From contig SGPM01000088.1 in NCBI GenBank assembly GCA_004802725.1, positions 1-64,000 on the forward strand: a DNA stretch of 64,000 nucleotides, given 5' to 3'. The position numbers and the translations under genes were made by a program. Shown piece by piece: positions 34,455-44,566 of the stretch. The notes below the pieces were generated by a model. The model worked only from the letters and a program-made list of their open reading frames with translations. It was not told where the DNA came from and searched no databases. The stretch comes from Antrodiella citrinella (Eukaryota > Basidiomycota > Agaricomycetes > Polyporales > Steccherinaceae). Numbering within the stretch: position 1 is the stretch's first letter; each line of letters opens with the position of its first letter.

Positions 34455-34663
34455 AGGGACCGTCTATAAGTACGGCTTTGTTATTGTGTGGCTGTGACCC
34501 CGGCCGGCCCGGTCAAAGCAGCCTGAGCCTGAGCCACGACAAGCTTTGAGGTGAAACTTAGCAAAGAGCACGATCCATGAGCGAGTGTGAACACAGTTTA
34601 CAAGTAGTTGTAGTAGGGACATGCCGTATACTTATGGGCAATGTTTCCGGATGGAAGTGATCC

Positions 34664-34668
34664 AAAAA
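34664..34668 (-). terminator. RNA polymerase III T-run
   Basis: Five T residues on the minus strand, 12 bp past the tRNA 3' end, in the expected place for Pol III termination. Confidence 0.6.
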
Positions 34669-34680
34669 GATCCAAAGGAC

Positions 34681-34771
34681 TCCCTGGCGGGGAGTCGAAC
34701 CCCGCTTTCGCGCGAATCTTAATTAGAGAAGTAATGACAGGCGCGTGTACTAACCGATATACTACCAGGGA
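34681..34771 (-). tRNA. tRNA-Asp (GTC) with a 20-nt intron
   Basis: On the minus strand the acceptor arms TCCCTGG and CCAGGGA pair perfectly. The T arm is GCGGGGTTCGACTCCCCGC with a normal TTCGA loop (B box). The anticodon stem CGCGC/GCGCG encloses loop CTGTCAC, giving anticodon GTC (34738-34736). A 20-nt intron (34734-34715) sits one base 3' of the anticodon, the standard eukaryotic position. The mature tRNA would be about 71 nt before CCA addition. It lies 122 bp upstream of SSZ1 and is transcribed away from it. Confidence 0.93.
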
Positions 34772-34893
34772 TGATTTGAAGTATTCCAGTAGTAATACTT
34801 ATCGGATCCCTTCACTTTCTACCGACCGATCGACGCGCCCGAACTTTTTTTCTGAGCCTCTTTCAATAACCCTTCTACTCGACATACTCAATC

Positions 34894-36964
34894 ATGGCTC
34901 CAAAATCGCAACCAAATGGCTCAGCTGAGGCTCCCATTGAAGTCACTTCTACCCCGACAATTGTCGGTATCAATTTTGGTAACTCATACGCGTCCATCGC
35001 CGTTCTTACCAAGGTATGTTCGTAGATGACACTGTCTGTCAAGCCGGTATCTGATCTTAATGTCCAGGAAGGAGCTGCTGATTGTATTGCGAATGAGGAT
35101 GGAGAGCGTCAGATCGCATGTGCGATCTCATTCCATGGCGAGGAGACGGTGCGCACCTTCTGTTTTCTGGTGCTGCTCTATTGACTGAGAGAACTATCCG
35201 TGCTGTTGCAGTACATCGGCAACCAGGCTAAGCATCAACTAGTGAAGAACTCTCAAAACACGATTACGGGTTTCCGTAACCTGCTCGGCAAGAAGTGAGT
35301 GTCTCTAACGAGACCGTGTCGCGCTGCGAATCGCCTTGCTCATACAGAATGGTATCTGAAGATTTTCCGAAATTCCCCCCAATGAGATCTCCGTATCTGC
35401 ACCCGTCATCCAACACCCCGAGATCCCNGATGAGCCTGCATACAAGGTTCAAGTCCTCCAAGCCGCGCCTATCCCACTGCCCACGACTGCTTCCAACACA
35501 CCCGCTGCCTCTCATGCAGCCACCCCGCGCTCCGAGCCTACTCCTTCCACACGTTATCTCACTCCCCTGGAAGTAACGTCCATCTTCCTCAAGTCCCTCG
35601 TCCAATCCGCGGAAGACTTCCTTGGCAAGAAAATTAACGGCGCGGTGATCAGTGTACCAAACTGGTTCTCTGACGCGCAGAAGGCCGCACTTGAGAAGGC
35701 GGCGAGTGATGCTGGGATCGTCGTGTTGCAATTATTGGAGGAAGCTGGTGCCGTGGCTGTCACCACCACGACGGAGGTCTGGGAAGCTGAGGGCATCTCT
35801 CAGGACCGCACTCAGCTCATCGTCGACCTTGGGTCATCCGGTCTTGAGCTATCCCTTCTCTCCATCCGTCAGGGCCTTGCCTACACCATTGCCACGCTTT
35901 CTGACCACACTGTTGGTGGTGACTACATCGACAACAAGCTCATCAAATTCTTCGCGAAGGAGTTCACGAAGAAGACCAAAATGCCGCTCACTGTGGCCCC
36001 GGCCACAGAGGCTCAGGACAAACGCGCTGAGGCAAAGCTGCGCCTCGCAGTGGAGCATACCAAGCGCACTCTGTCTGCGTCCCCTGGTGCTGCCACATGC
36101 TCTGTGGAGTCTCTCAAAGACGGTCTCGACTACACCGGTACCATCAACCGCCTCCGTTTCGATATGGAGGTTCGCAGTATCTACGAGCAAGTCAACACCA
36201 AAGTCAAGGAGCTCGTCTCCAGTGCCGGTCTGGATCTGCACGAAGTTGACGAGATCGTGTACGTTGGGGGATCCGCTAGTCTTCCCGGTCTGGACGAGAC
36301 GCTCCTTCTCGGCTTCTCCGAGTCCGTCGTCACACCTTTCACCGTAGGCACGGTTGTTGGGGGTGGTGTCGGAGATCCTACCACGATCGTTGCGCGTGGC
36401 TGTGCTATCCAGGCCTTGTTGCTTGCCGCCCTCCCGGAGAGTTCAGAAGAGGAACGGGAGGTGAAGAGTGCGTTCGCCAATGGAAGCACGTGGAACAAGG
36501 CTGCGGTCACTTCCAAGACGATCGGCTTGCTTTTCCCCGAGGACAACGCCGAGAGCGAGTTGGGTGGTCAATGGATCCCTGCGTTGTTGAGGGAGACCGG
36601 GGTGCCCGCTAGGAGGACATTGAGGTTTGACGTGGACCTCGGGGAGGGCGAAGGTGAGAAGAAGGTCGCATTTGAAGTCTGGGAAGCGAAGGAGGGTGTG
36701 AAGACCGAAAACGTGAAGCGAGCACCACTGGACGACGATGACGAGGAAGAGGAGGAAGAGACAAAAGAGAAGATCGTGGAGAAGGAAGCTTTCCTGACCG
36801 CGTTGAGCCTAGTGGCGAAGGAAGGGACGAAGGAGAAGGGCAGGTGGAGGACGAAGGTAGAAGTGCAGCTCTTACTCGGCGACAATAAATCGCTGAGTGT
36901 GACAGCTTGGGAGATTGGGAAGTCAGGAAGGGGAGAAGCGGTCACTGCGTCCATATCCGTGTAG
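34894..36964 (+). CDS. SSZ1: Ribosome-associated Hsp70 Ssz1
   Basis: Exons 34894-35013, 35068-35148, 35212-35294 and 35362-36964 give 1,887 nt (628 residues). The N-terminus carries the Hsp70 nucleotide-site strand in Ssz1 form (GINFGNSYASIAVL, ANEDGERQIACAISF), then YIGNQAKHQLVKN and FRNLLGKKFSEIPP across the last intron. GGDYIDNKLIKFF and IVYVGGSASLPGLDE are further ATPase-domain marks. The substrate-binding half is short and divergent, with an acidic insert (DDDDEEEEEETKEK). Ssz1 pairs with zuotin (Zuo1) as the RAC complex on ribosomes and helps nascent chains fold with Ssb. An N at 35428 falls in a proline codon third position and changes nothing. The last acceptor is an AAG rather than the nearer CAG. 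Confidence 0.92.
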
Positions 36965-39054
36965 ACCATGTTAGACTAGATTTCTTGGGGCCATACCATA
37001 ACAGATTTCGCTACTTTCTACAGTCGTTGGACGCAATCTCTTGAGACTTCAACCATTTTCTTGACATCCGAGCAACAGATGCCAATGGTGCTTTGCGGTG
37101 TTGGCAATATGATCGGTCGTAGGCCAGATATTCCCTGATTCAATTTTCGAGGTAGTAAAGTCATCAGTTCGTTTAACGCAGTGAGTACTTGAGTCACGTA
37201 TGCTGCAACTGGACAAATCTGTCACGCTTGAACCATGCAGTGTGACAGATTGTAGGGTTCTGATCAACATTGATACATTGAATATGTGAAAAAATCCGAC
37301 CAGAGATGCGAACGAGTCCGCCTTGTTCGTAAGAGTGGTGATGCATAAATGTCAGTATAAAAAATATGATCCTCCTATGAGCGAAGTGAGGTGATAACAA
37401 ACTCGGGCCCGTGCAGATTCCGAGACAAGTTTCCATATGCAATGGGGATAATTGCGCAAAAACACCTAGAAGTGTAAAGTTTCAACCATACGAAATTGAA
37501 TTGACACCTGCGAGGAACTTGTCTTTGACAGCTCGTTTCGACACTCTTTGCACCTAACTGAGGTGTCGAGCGTATGCTCGGGTCACATTCAGCTTTCCAT
37601 GCCTGATAAAAATTCAAGCTTCAAGCTAGCAAAATAAAGCAGGACTCGGAGGTGGCCCGGGCCTGGTCTTTCGGGAGGAGATGTCACTGCCAAGCGAAGC
37701 GTTCAGCGGTGAACTAAATAGGACGACATGATTTATATAAGGCAAGCGCTTTGGAATATAACAGGTACAAACAATGACAGCGTTCGAACTGCAACTTCAC
37801 GATGGGCGTCATTTATGTCGTTACTTGTCCTACACCCATGTCTGACCCTACTGAATACAGCGACATCGTAGGTTTATAAAAATTCAGGAATATTGATATT
37901 TACACCAATGCCCCCCTGTCACACATCCCACTCCCTACAAGGTGTTGGACCTCCGCCGCTTGCGAGTGGTCCCGAACCACCATGGTACATTGTCGCTGGG
38001 TCTTTTCGGAGGCATGTTCACTTTGGAAGCACTTGTGCTCTCCTCTCGGACAATGATAGAGAGGTGTATCTTGCCAAGGTAAGCCTGGTCCGTCACCGTG
38101 GTCTGCATCACATTTGGAACTTGAAGTGGCGATGTTCCTCGTGCTGAAATATCACCTGAGAATGATCCCAGGGTCAGGACGTTTAAACAATGATTGTTGG
38201 TGACTCCCCGTCGACGGCTTCGTTCCATATATCTGCCAGAGCGACGTTTATGGATTCATTCTTTTCAACGATGGCAAAAGTCCTCCACAGCTGTCAGTAT
38301 GAACGGTTGGACGTGAATCGCACGGTCGAGTTTGACCTCGACGTTGCTTCCGTGCGTTGTTTCTCGATCACCAAATAGACTTGAAATAGACTTTCCGGCG
38401 GAACAGAAACCCCGGATGAACCTTAAGCTGGTGCTCACGGATCAACGTGCTGACTCTCTAGATCTCGCATTGGTGTTTACGTGTTGCTGTGGTTGCATGC
38501 GCAGGTGTTTCCTGTAAACACTTCTGCAATCTTCTTGTCCAAGGATGAAGAAGGGTCTTGTGGGTACGCTTCTCTTTCTCCATTCTTCCGTACTATACTC
38601 CAAACAGTGAGCCTTGTCTGTTATTTCTGGGGCTATGATGTGGCAGTCATTGAGTTACTCGGACTGCATGTAGCGTTAATTGTGTTACAGACACATCCTC
38701 AGTAACAACCTGAACGTCTGGCCACGATGCATGGAACAACCCAGCTCGATATTCTTCTTCCGAGCCCAATGTCGGACTCTTCGGTGTTGATAGGTGCTCC
38801 TTCGGAACGTTCTTATACCGGACAGTCATCAAGTGATACATTGCACCACGACCGGCAGTTGTAAGTTCTCCTTGATGTGCTATACTCCTTCTTATACGAT
38901 GCACTCTAGGTAGGACCTGTCAAACGGACCTCTCCCGAGACCTCACCATAGTACGTGCACAGCGATAACATACACATCATCCGAGTATGCTTACGCCTTA
39001 CTATTATAAACAGCTGGAAAGGGCCGACCTACGCTGCAGCATCCACGCCGCATC
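36965..39054. other. About 2.1 kb without a supported gene
   Basis: AT-richer than its neighbours. There are two short coding-looking patches: 38241-38378 (ARATFMDSFFSTMAK, VNRTVEFDLDV) and 38392-38500 (IDFPAEQKPRMNLKLVL). They are in different frames, with no clear start or splice signals and no family I recognise. They may be remains of a decayed gene. Confidence 0.45.
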
Positions 39055-39580
39055 ATGTCAGACCTACTGATTGCTACTGGACTCGACCATGTCGACACAT
39101 TAACAATGGATATTGAAAATAACGGTGAGTGTTCCGTACGCATTTTATATCGCAATAATCTGTCGCTGACGTCTTCACCTCCTCCAAGGTCCCCTTTCCG
39201 AGATGGCACCCTGCACAACCCCAACTCCCAAGTCCCCCAACCTCCCGACGCTGCTTGGAGTCACTTCCCGGCCTCAGCGTTCCAACCTGATCACCATCGG
39301 CGCGAAGGACGGGTTTCTATTTGTCCGGGGATCTGGCTTCCTCGCCCAGGCGAACGTCCCAACATGGATCACCGGTGCTGGATGGTTTCATGTTCCCACA
39401 GCTCTTGACGTTACTCAAGGAGCTCAAGGTGGCACGTTCACCGTGACGATGGGTGCGAATTTCGGGTTGTATCTCCAGTTGAATAGTATGTGGGTGGCGG
39501 TGTGGATGGTGCAGAGTACTCGAGGGTTGGAGATCGGCTTGGACGGGACATGGGCAGGGACATGGACCGTGCAACCTTGA
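39055..39580 (+). CDS. Hypothetical small protein
   Basis: Two exons, 39055-39124 and 39189-39580, joined by a GT..AG intron of 64 nt, give 462 nt (153 residues). The protein starts MSDLLIATGLDHVDTL. The rest looks beta-rich: NLITIGAKDGFLFVRG, WITGAGWFHVPTALDV, GGTFTVTMGANFGLYLQL, WVAVWMVQ, ending TWAGTWTVQP. No signal peptide or membrane segment is present. Repeated Gly/Trp-containing strands would fit a small beta-barrel or lectin-like fold, but that is a guess from pattern only. It lies about 400 bp left of the long-TIR element. Confidence 0.5.
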
Positions 39581-39982
39581 ATGCATTCCCCGTCGAGGAA
39601 ATTTCTTTCCTGATGTACCGCCGTTATTTTCCTCCGTGGACTGTGATCTTGGCCACTTAATTCTTGTGGTGACTCTTGTCATCTAGATACGACTAATATG
39701 TATGTTAGTGATTCGAACGATCTCCTGCAGCCTGAAACTTGAACCCGTTGGACATGTTCTTTTATCATTGATATGGCATGAGGTGAAACTCGACTCAGAC
39801 TATTCTCAGTCTTTCATGGTCCTGATTTTTTTGCGTATCTGCGATCCAGCTTTGGCGCGCTCAGCGCTGTACACGGTAGAAGTTGCAAGTGAGCCTTCTC
39901 AGACTCCCGCGACGGTGAAGCTATATATTCTACGGGAGGGATAGATGAAGAATGCAAACGGACTCTGTTGAAATATGGGGCA

Positions 39983-40018
39983 TGTTGTAAATTTAGGATT
40001 CCACTCCCTATCCAGACG
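39983..40018 (+). repeat. Left 36-bp terminal inverted repeat
   Basis: Begins TGTTGTAAATTTAGG. It is the exact reverse complement of 41301-41336, and the match ends abruptly at base 36. Confidence 0.9.
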
Positions 40019-41300
40019 ACGGCGACGAGTCAACGACTCGATGCTGATGACTTGAATCGGAGTCACAGTGGATGTGGATGGTGTGCCAGAAAAGTATCGT
40101 AGAGGCAAGAAGGTACAGTCCCCCTCGCGTCGGTGATGGAGGAGTGCATCGTTGCACTGTAAACACAGATGAGGAGGGTAGGACGTAGACAAAACGAGGA
40201 TGTACCTCGGAGGACGAAGACGACGTGTCGGAGGGTGAAGTCGGCGGAAGCCTGAGTACAAGGCTGAAAAGTTTCATTCAAAGAAGAAGGTGTGTGGTAG
40301 ATGCCGCATCGATGCAGCGCATGCGTATCCATAGAAGGGTGTCGTGCAGAGTGTTGTGGGTGCCGGGAAAGAAGCAGTGTGTCAATGCATTGAGAACATA
40401 CTATGCCCCATCAATGGGATTATGGGGCAAAAGGTCCGCCATAGTAAGACGGGAAACAGCAGCGAGTCGGTGCGCTGAAAATCAAGGCCCCTCAGGGTGT
40501 TGTCGGTTCGCCGTCAATGGCGAACAAGCAGTAGCAGTAGCCCCCATGGACTACGGCACAGGAATGGCAGGACGCCGTCAGATGCCATCCTGGAATGAAG
40601 ACTGGTTTGTGGAAAGAGACTGGGCGGTGTCGCTGGTGACGGCCCAGAAGCTCGAAGATGAGCTTACGCGATGTCCAAAGGGTGGACGTCGCAGTGGACG
40701 AGAGATGTCCGATGAAGGTGGGTCGCAAAAATGGTAGCGGAGTTACTTGATTAGGATGGCAGTTGCTGAAAATGGTAATGCCGGGAACATCCGACAATGA
40801 GAATAGCGGCGGCGATGGCGGCGACAAAAGGAGCCGAAAAACTCGAAAAAAATGGGTTCGAGAGGTGAGGTTGGATGGCTAGTAAGGCAAGCAAAAAATG
40901 TGGAGTGGTCGTAAGAGCCAAAGAATGAGGAGGATGATAGCGTAGACGCTATGTAGCAACGAACAAAACAGAGCGGCGGCGCATAGCGAAGAAGAGCAGA
41001 TCTTCGAGGTATAAGTTGGTGCACGGGGTCGGCACGTCAACAGAGTGCGCAGGGTACAACTGCGGGGCCCATAACCTGTTGTAAAGCTGGCGCGCTGCGC
41101 TCGGATGGGGGCGAAAGACGAATCAATAAACCTCTGAGTAGCTACGACAACAGCTAAATACAGTAGGGATAAACATGTAAAAAGACATCTGACAAACAAA
41201 AGGGGATGCCAAGAGTGGCGGAAAACACACAAAAGTAAGAATGAAACATAGAAGGAGGTGAAGGAATACCGTACACAGAAAAGGCGATCACAGACGATCG

Positions 41301-41336
41301 CGTCTGGATAGGGAGTGGAATCCTAAATTTACAACA
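41301..41336 (-). repeat. Right 36-bp terminal inverted repeat
   Basis: Ends CCTAAATTTACAACA, with no mismatch to the left repeat, which suggests recent insertion. It is followed directly by the gggca duplication. Confidence 0.9.
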
Positions 41337-41661
41337 GGGCAGTCCTCGTAGATCAACAACCGAATCTATCTTTGATCTAGGTTGACGTCGTTTTCATGTA
41401 TTTCCCCCAAATTTTCCCCTCTCTCATGCGTTTGCAAGAGCTAAGCTAAACGCAATGACATTCACTTATTCCTTACTGTCCGAGTCAGGAATTCTAACAG
41501 ACTCTGTATCCGTACAGTACTATCTGTCAAGAGTCGAAACCGACGAGAACATTATTATTCGATGAACTCTAGTAATCTCTGAGTCTTTTCCCTTCTGCGT
41601 CTCCAAAGCTCCTAGTTTGTCTAATCAAAGAACGCAGTTCCGTTAAGACTTATGCATTCGC

Positions 41662-42799
41662 CTAGCGATGTTCTGTCAGAAATCGGCCAGCTTCTGACAT
41701 CGAAGGAACTCACCGGTGACAATGAATGCCTCCGGCTTGACGAGATAAGAGACAAGTTCTGCCACGACATCTGTAGAGAGGACTGGGACATCTTTGAGCT
41801 GGGGAAATAACTATTTTACGGTGAGCTTCTCGTTTCTTTCTGATACACGACTTCACTCACCGCTCGTACGTATTCTCCTCGGCCTCCTAATGCTGCATCT
41901 TCTGGACGCGCTACTACATACACATAATGTGAGATTCCTCCGCACAGAAGCAAGAGAACGGATATACCCATCGGTGTGTCAACAAATGTAGGTGCATAGC
42001 AATTGACGGTAATCTTGTGCGGGGCAAGTTCTTGAGCTACGTGTTCCGTGTAAGTCAACGACCAATGTATAATCTCTGACAAGGACTGACCTGCCACCTG
42101 GGTTAGACCCCGCATCGCAAACTTCGAAGCACTATATGATGTCAAGAATGGTGCACCTGCTCCGAGTCGCAGGCAGGTTATAGGCGGCTAAAAATCGTTT
42201 GGATATCTCCTGAGTCCTCACCTAGTTTACCCGACGCAGAACAAGCCCCGATAATTCTTCCTCCTTCGCCTTGTTTGATCATTTGCGCCGCTGCATGCTT
42301 GTAGGACAAGAACACGCCCCGCGCGTTGATAGAGAATGTACGGTCCCATACTTCCACAGGTGCTGTGACAATTCCGTTCAGTTGCTGAATCAGACAATGG
42401 GGCTGGCGACCTACTATTGACGACCGTCCCTGAGCCTGATACACCGGCATTGGCAATCATCTAAGACGGTCATAATCAACATGAAACCCGATCTCGGGCG
42501 AGAACTAGACGCACCACATCCAATCCCCCGAGCGCCTCCACGCACTTCTCCACCATCGCCTTTACCTGATCTTCATGTGCCACGTCTACATGGATTATAC
42601 TTACTCTCCTCCCTCGCGCCTCGACCTGTTTCGCGACATCGGCCAGTTCAGCTTCCTTCGTTGGTAGATCTGCCAAGCCAATATCGTAGCCATCCTGAGC
42701 CAGACGCAAGGCTAGTGCTGCTCCGATACCTTGCGCCGCGCCGGTGATCAACGCGACTTTCATTCTGGGAGCCGTGGACGGTGTTGCAGCAGTCGACAT
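41662..42799 (-). CDS. Short-chain dehydrogenase/reductase, copy A
   Basis: Minus-strand gene with about eight exons. Exon 1 starts at 42799 and holds the cofactor loop TGAAQGIG and the acidic residue after strand 2 (LADL). Exon 2 is tiny and begins MIANAG. Further exons give WDRTFSINARGVFLSYKHAA, GRIIGACSASGKL, the active-site helix SYSASKFAMRG (Tyr-x3-Lys) and AQELAPHKITVNCYAPTFVDTPM. The last exon includes VPVLSTDVVAELVSYLVKPEAFIVT. The stop is at 41662 or, with the alternative last acceptor, 41676. The layout and motifs resemble NAD(P)-dependent acetoin/diacetyl or 3-oxoacyl reductases. The substrate is not deducible. Exon borders match those of copy B. Confidence 0.85.
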
Positions 42800-43327
42800 A
42801 CTGGCAGGTGGATTCAGATCGGGGATCGTGTTGGCTGAGGGGGGACCAACAGTTGGGTGTTATATATGCATTGGTTCACGATAGATTTCGTGATTCGTGA
42901 TAACATCATGAGACGATCTCACAACCAAGTCCCTGACCGTGAACGTTGTCGAAGTATGTTTTGCTTATTGCCGGCAGATCTTGTTCCTTTGGGCTATTAA
43001 GGTCTAAGGCCTAAGGACGCTGTATCAGGCTATGTCGAGCGTCAGCATTTCATTATCATCTGATCCAGAAATGCATGCGTTCGTAACTTGCCAAGTGTCA
43101 CATGCCGTCACGACCCTGTCACTTGAATGAATTTACAGTGCATCTACATTATAGGGCGACTCCGATGGGCCTTTATGAAACGGCCTAGAGTTCATTTCAT
43201 TGTCATGGACGGAGCGCACCTTATAAATACATGACATGTGGTATATACCAGCCAGTTGCCAGCCAGCATGCGATAATGAGCGGTTGTTGATCGATTGGTA
43301 TGCCCAGAGATGCATCGTAGTATTCAG

Positions 43328-44566
43328 TCAAAATTCCACGTGGAGCACAAATTCACACATTCCCCTATGAGACGTCAGGATCACCGATGTCGAGAGATAC
43401 TGCATCCAACGTACCAGTGAGGGGGAAGGAGTCTGGCTTAATCATGTACGCTACCAGCTCCGAAACGATTGTTGGGGGAGGGAACTCGTAACCAGGAGGC
43501 ATGCCTGTAAGCTAGTAACGAGCGACAAAGGATTGAGTAGTTATGAACGGCTCGTCTGCACGAGAACAGACCTTCTTGAGATAGGCTCCGAACCCGCCAA
43601 GCTTCTCGTCGTCAGCGTGTGCCACTTTCAACAACACGCAGGTAAGGACATGGCGGCAATGATCAGGCGTTGTGAGACTTACGGAGCGGCGTCGCTACGA
43701 ACCCCGGTGCGAAAGCGTTTACGGTGATTTCGTGGGGAGCAAATTCTTGTGCTACAAGAACTGAACTTCAACAAGCGCGTTTCAAACGAAGAGACTTAGT
43801 GGCGTACCTGCTATCTGTGTAATCCCGCGAACCGCGAACTTGGAGCTGCTGTACGCGGCCATCCCCGCAACACCTGAAACGTGATTCAGAAGACTGAAAC
43901 GCTGAAACGCCAGGCAGACTTCAAACCTTTCTTCCCTGAAGATGAGCACGCGCCTGTGAGATCAACGCAACATATACACGTTCATTTTATGTGCGCGTTG
44001 TATACCAGTATGATTACGTACCTATGATCCTGCCACCACGACCTTGTCTGATCATCTGGAGCGCGGCATGCCTGTAGCACAGCATGAGACCTTTGACGTT
44101 CACGTCGTAGACCTTGTTCCACGCATCGAGGGGAGCTGAAGCGAGATGGTAAGTCAATCATTCCAAGAGCTCTAGCGACGTGAAACGTACTGTCCAGAAT
44201 GGTTCCTAGATGTACAATCCCCGCATTCGCGATCATCTACATGACAGTGCACGGTGAGCGCGAGATCGCATACGGGTATGTTGAACTTACAATGTCCAGT
44301 CCACCGAATTCCTCGGCGGCCTTAGCAACGGCAGCTTTGACCTGCTCTTCATCGGTGATGTCCGCCACGAACGAGATCGCATTACCCTTCTTCTCCGTGA
44401 TTCTTGATACCAGATCAACGAGTTGACTCCCCTTCGCGGGAAGATCAACCAGGACCAGGTTGATTCCTTCGTCTGCGAGACGGAGAGCGATACTTTCACC
44501 AATGCCCTGAGCGGCTCCAGTGACGAGTGCAGTACGGGTCGGGAGGGAAGTTGGCATATCACCCAT
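43328..44566 (-). CDS. Short-chain dehydrogenase/reductase, copy B
   Basis: Paralogue of copy A, same strand, about 0.5 kb upstream. Exon 1 (from 44566) has TGAAQGIGESIALRLADEG and VLVDLP; then MIANAGIVHLGTILD, WNKVYDVNVKGLMLCYRHAA, the exon GACSSSGKK, active-site helix AAYSSSKFAVRG, AQEFAPHEITVNAFAPGFVATPL, then LAHADDEKLGGFGAYLKK and LTGMPPGYEFPPPTIVSELV. All Rossmann and catalytic residues are present. The usual C-terminal TGQ-x4-DGG is replaced by LTGECVNLCSTWNFD before the stop at 43328, so the C-terminus either diverged or my last splice is wrong. It probably arose by tandem duplication with copy A; intron positions coincide through the catalytic helix. Confidence 0.83.

Larger units (their letters stand above)
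39978..41341. mobile_element. Long-TIR DNA element with 5-bp target-site duplication
   Basis: A 1,354-bp element (39983-41336) is bounded by perfect 36-bp terminal inverted repeats that begin TGTTGTAAATTTAGG and end CCTAAATTTACAACA. The flanks are gggca on both sides (39978-39982 and 41337-41341), a clean 5-bp target-site duplication. The interior codes for nothing recognisable. Its plus strand is strongly purine-rich from about 40200 to 41250, so the pyrimidine-rich minus strand shows open but featureless frames. It looks like a non-autonomous DNA transposon. TGTNR ends with 4-5 bp duplications are reported for the Ginger group. A solo LTR (TG..CA ends, 5-bp duplication) is the main alternative, but 36 bp of terminal inversion is far more than LTRs usually have. 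Confidence 0.75.

Noticed and set aside
35849..36241. 130-codon minus-strand frame
   Set aside because: Antisense to the SSZ1 ATPase domain.
39899..41232. Several overlapping minus-strand frames
   Set aside because: They lie inside the long-TIR element and arise from its pyrimidine-rich minus strand; no motif or homology.
39978..41341. Reading the TIR element as a solo LTR
   Set aside because: TG..CA ends and a 5-bp duplication fit, but 36 bp of perfect terminal inversion does not; kept only as an alternative.
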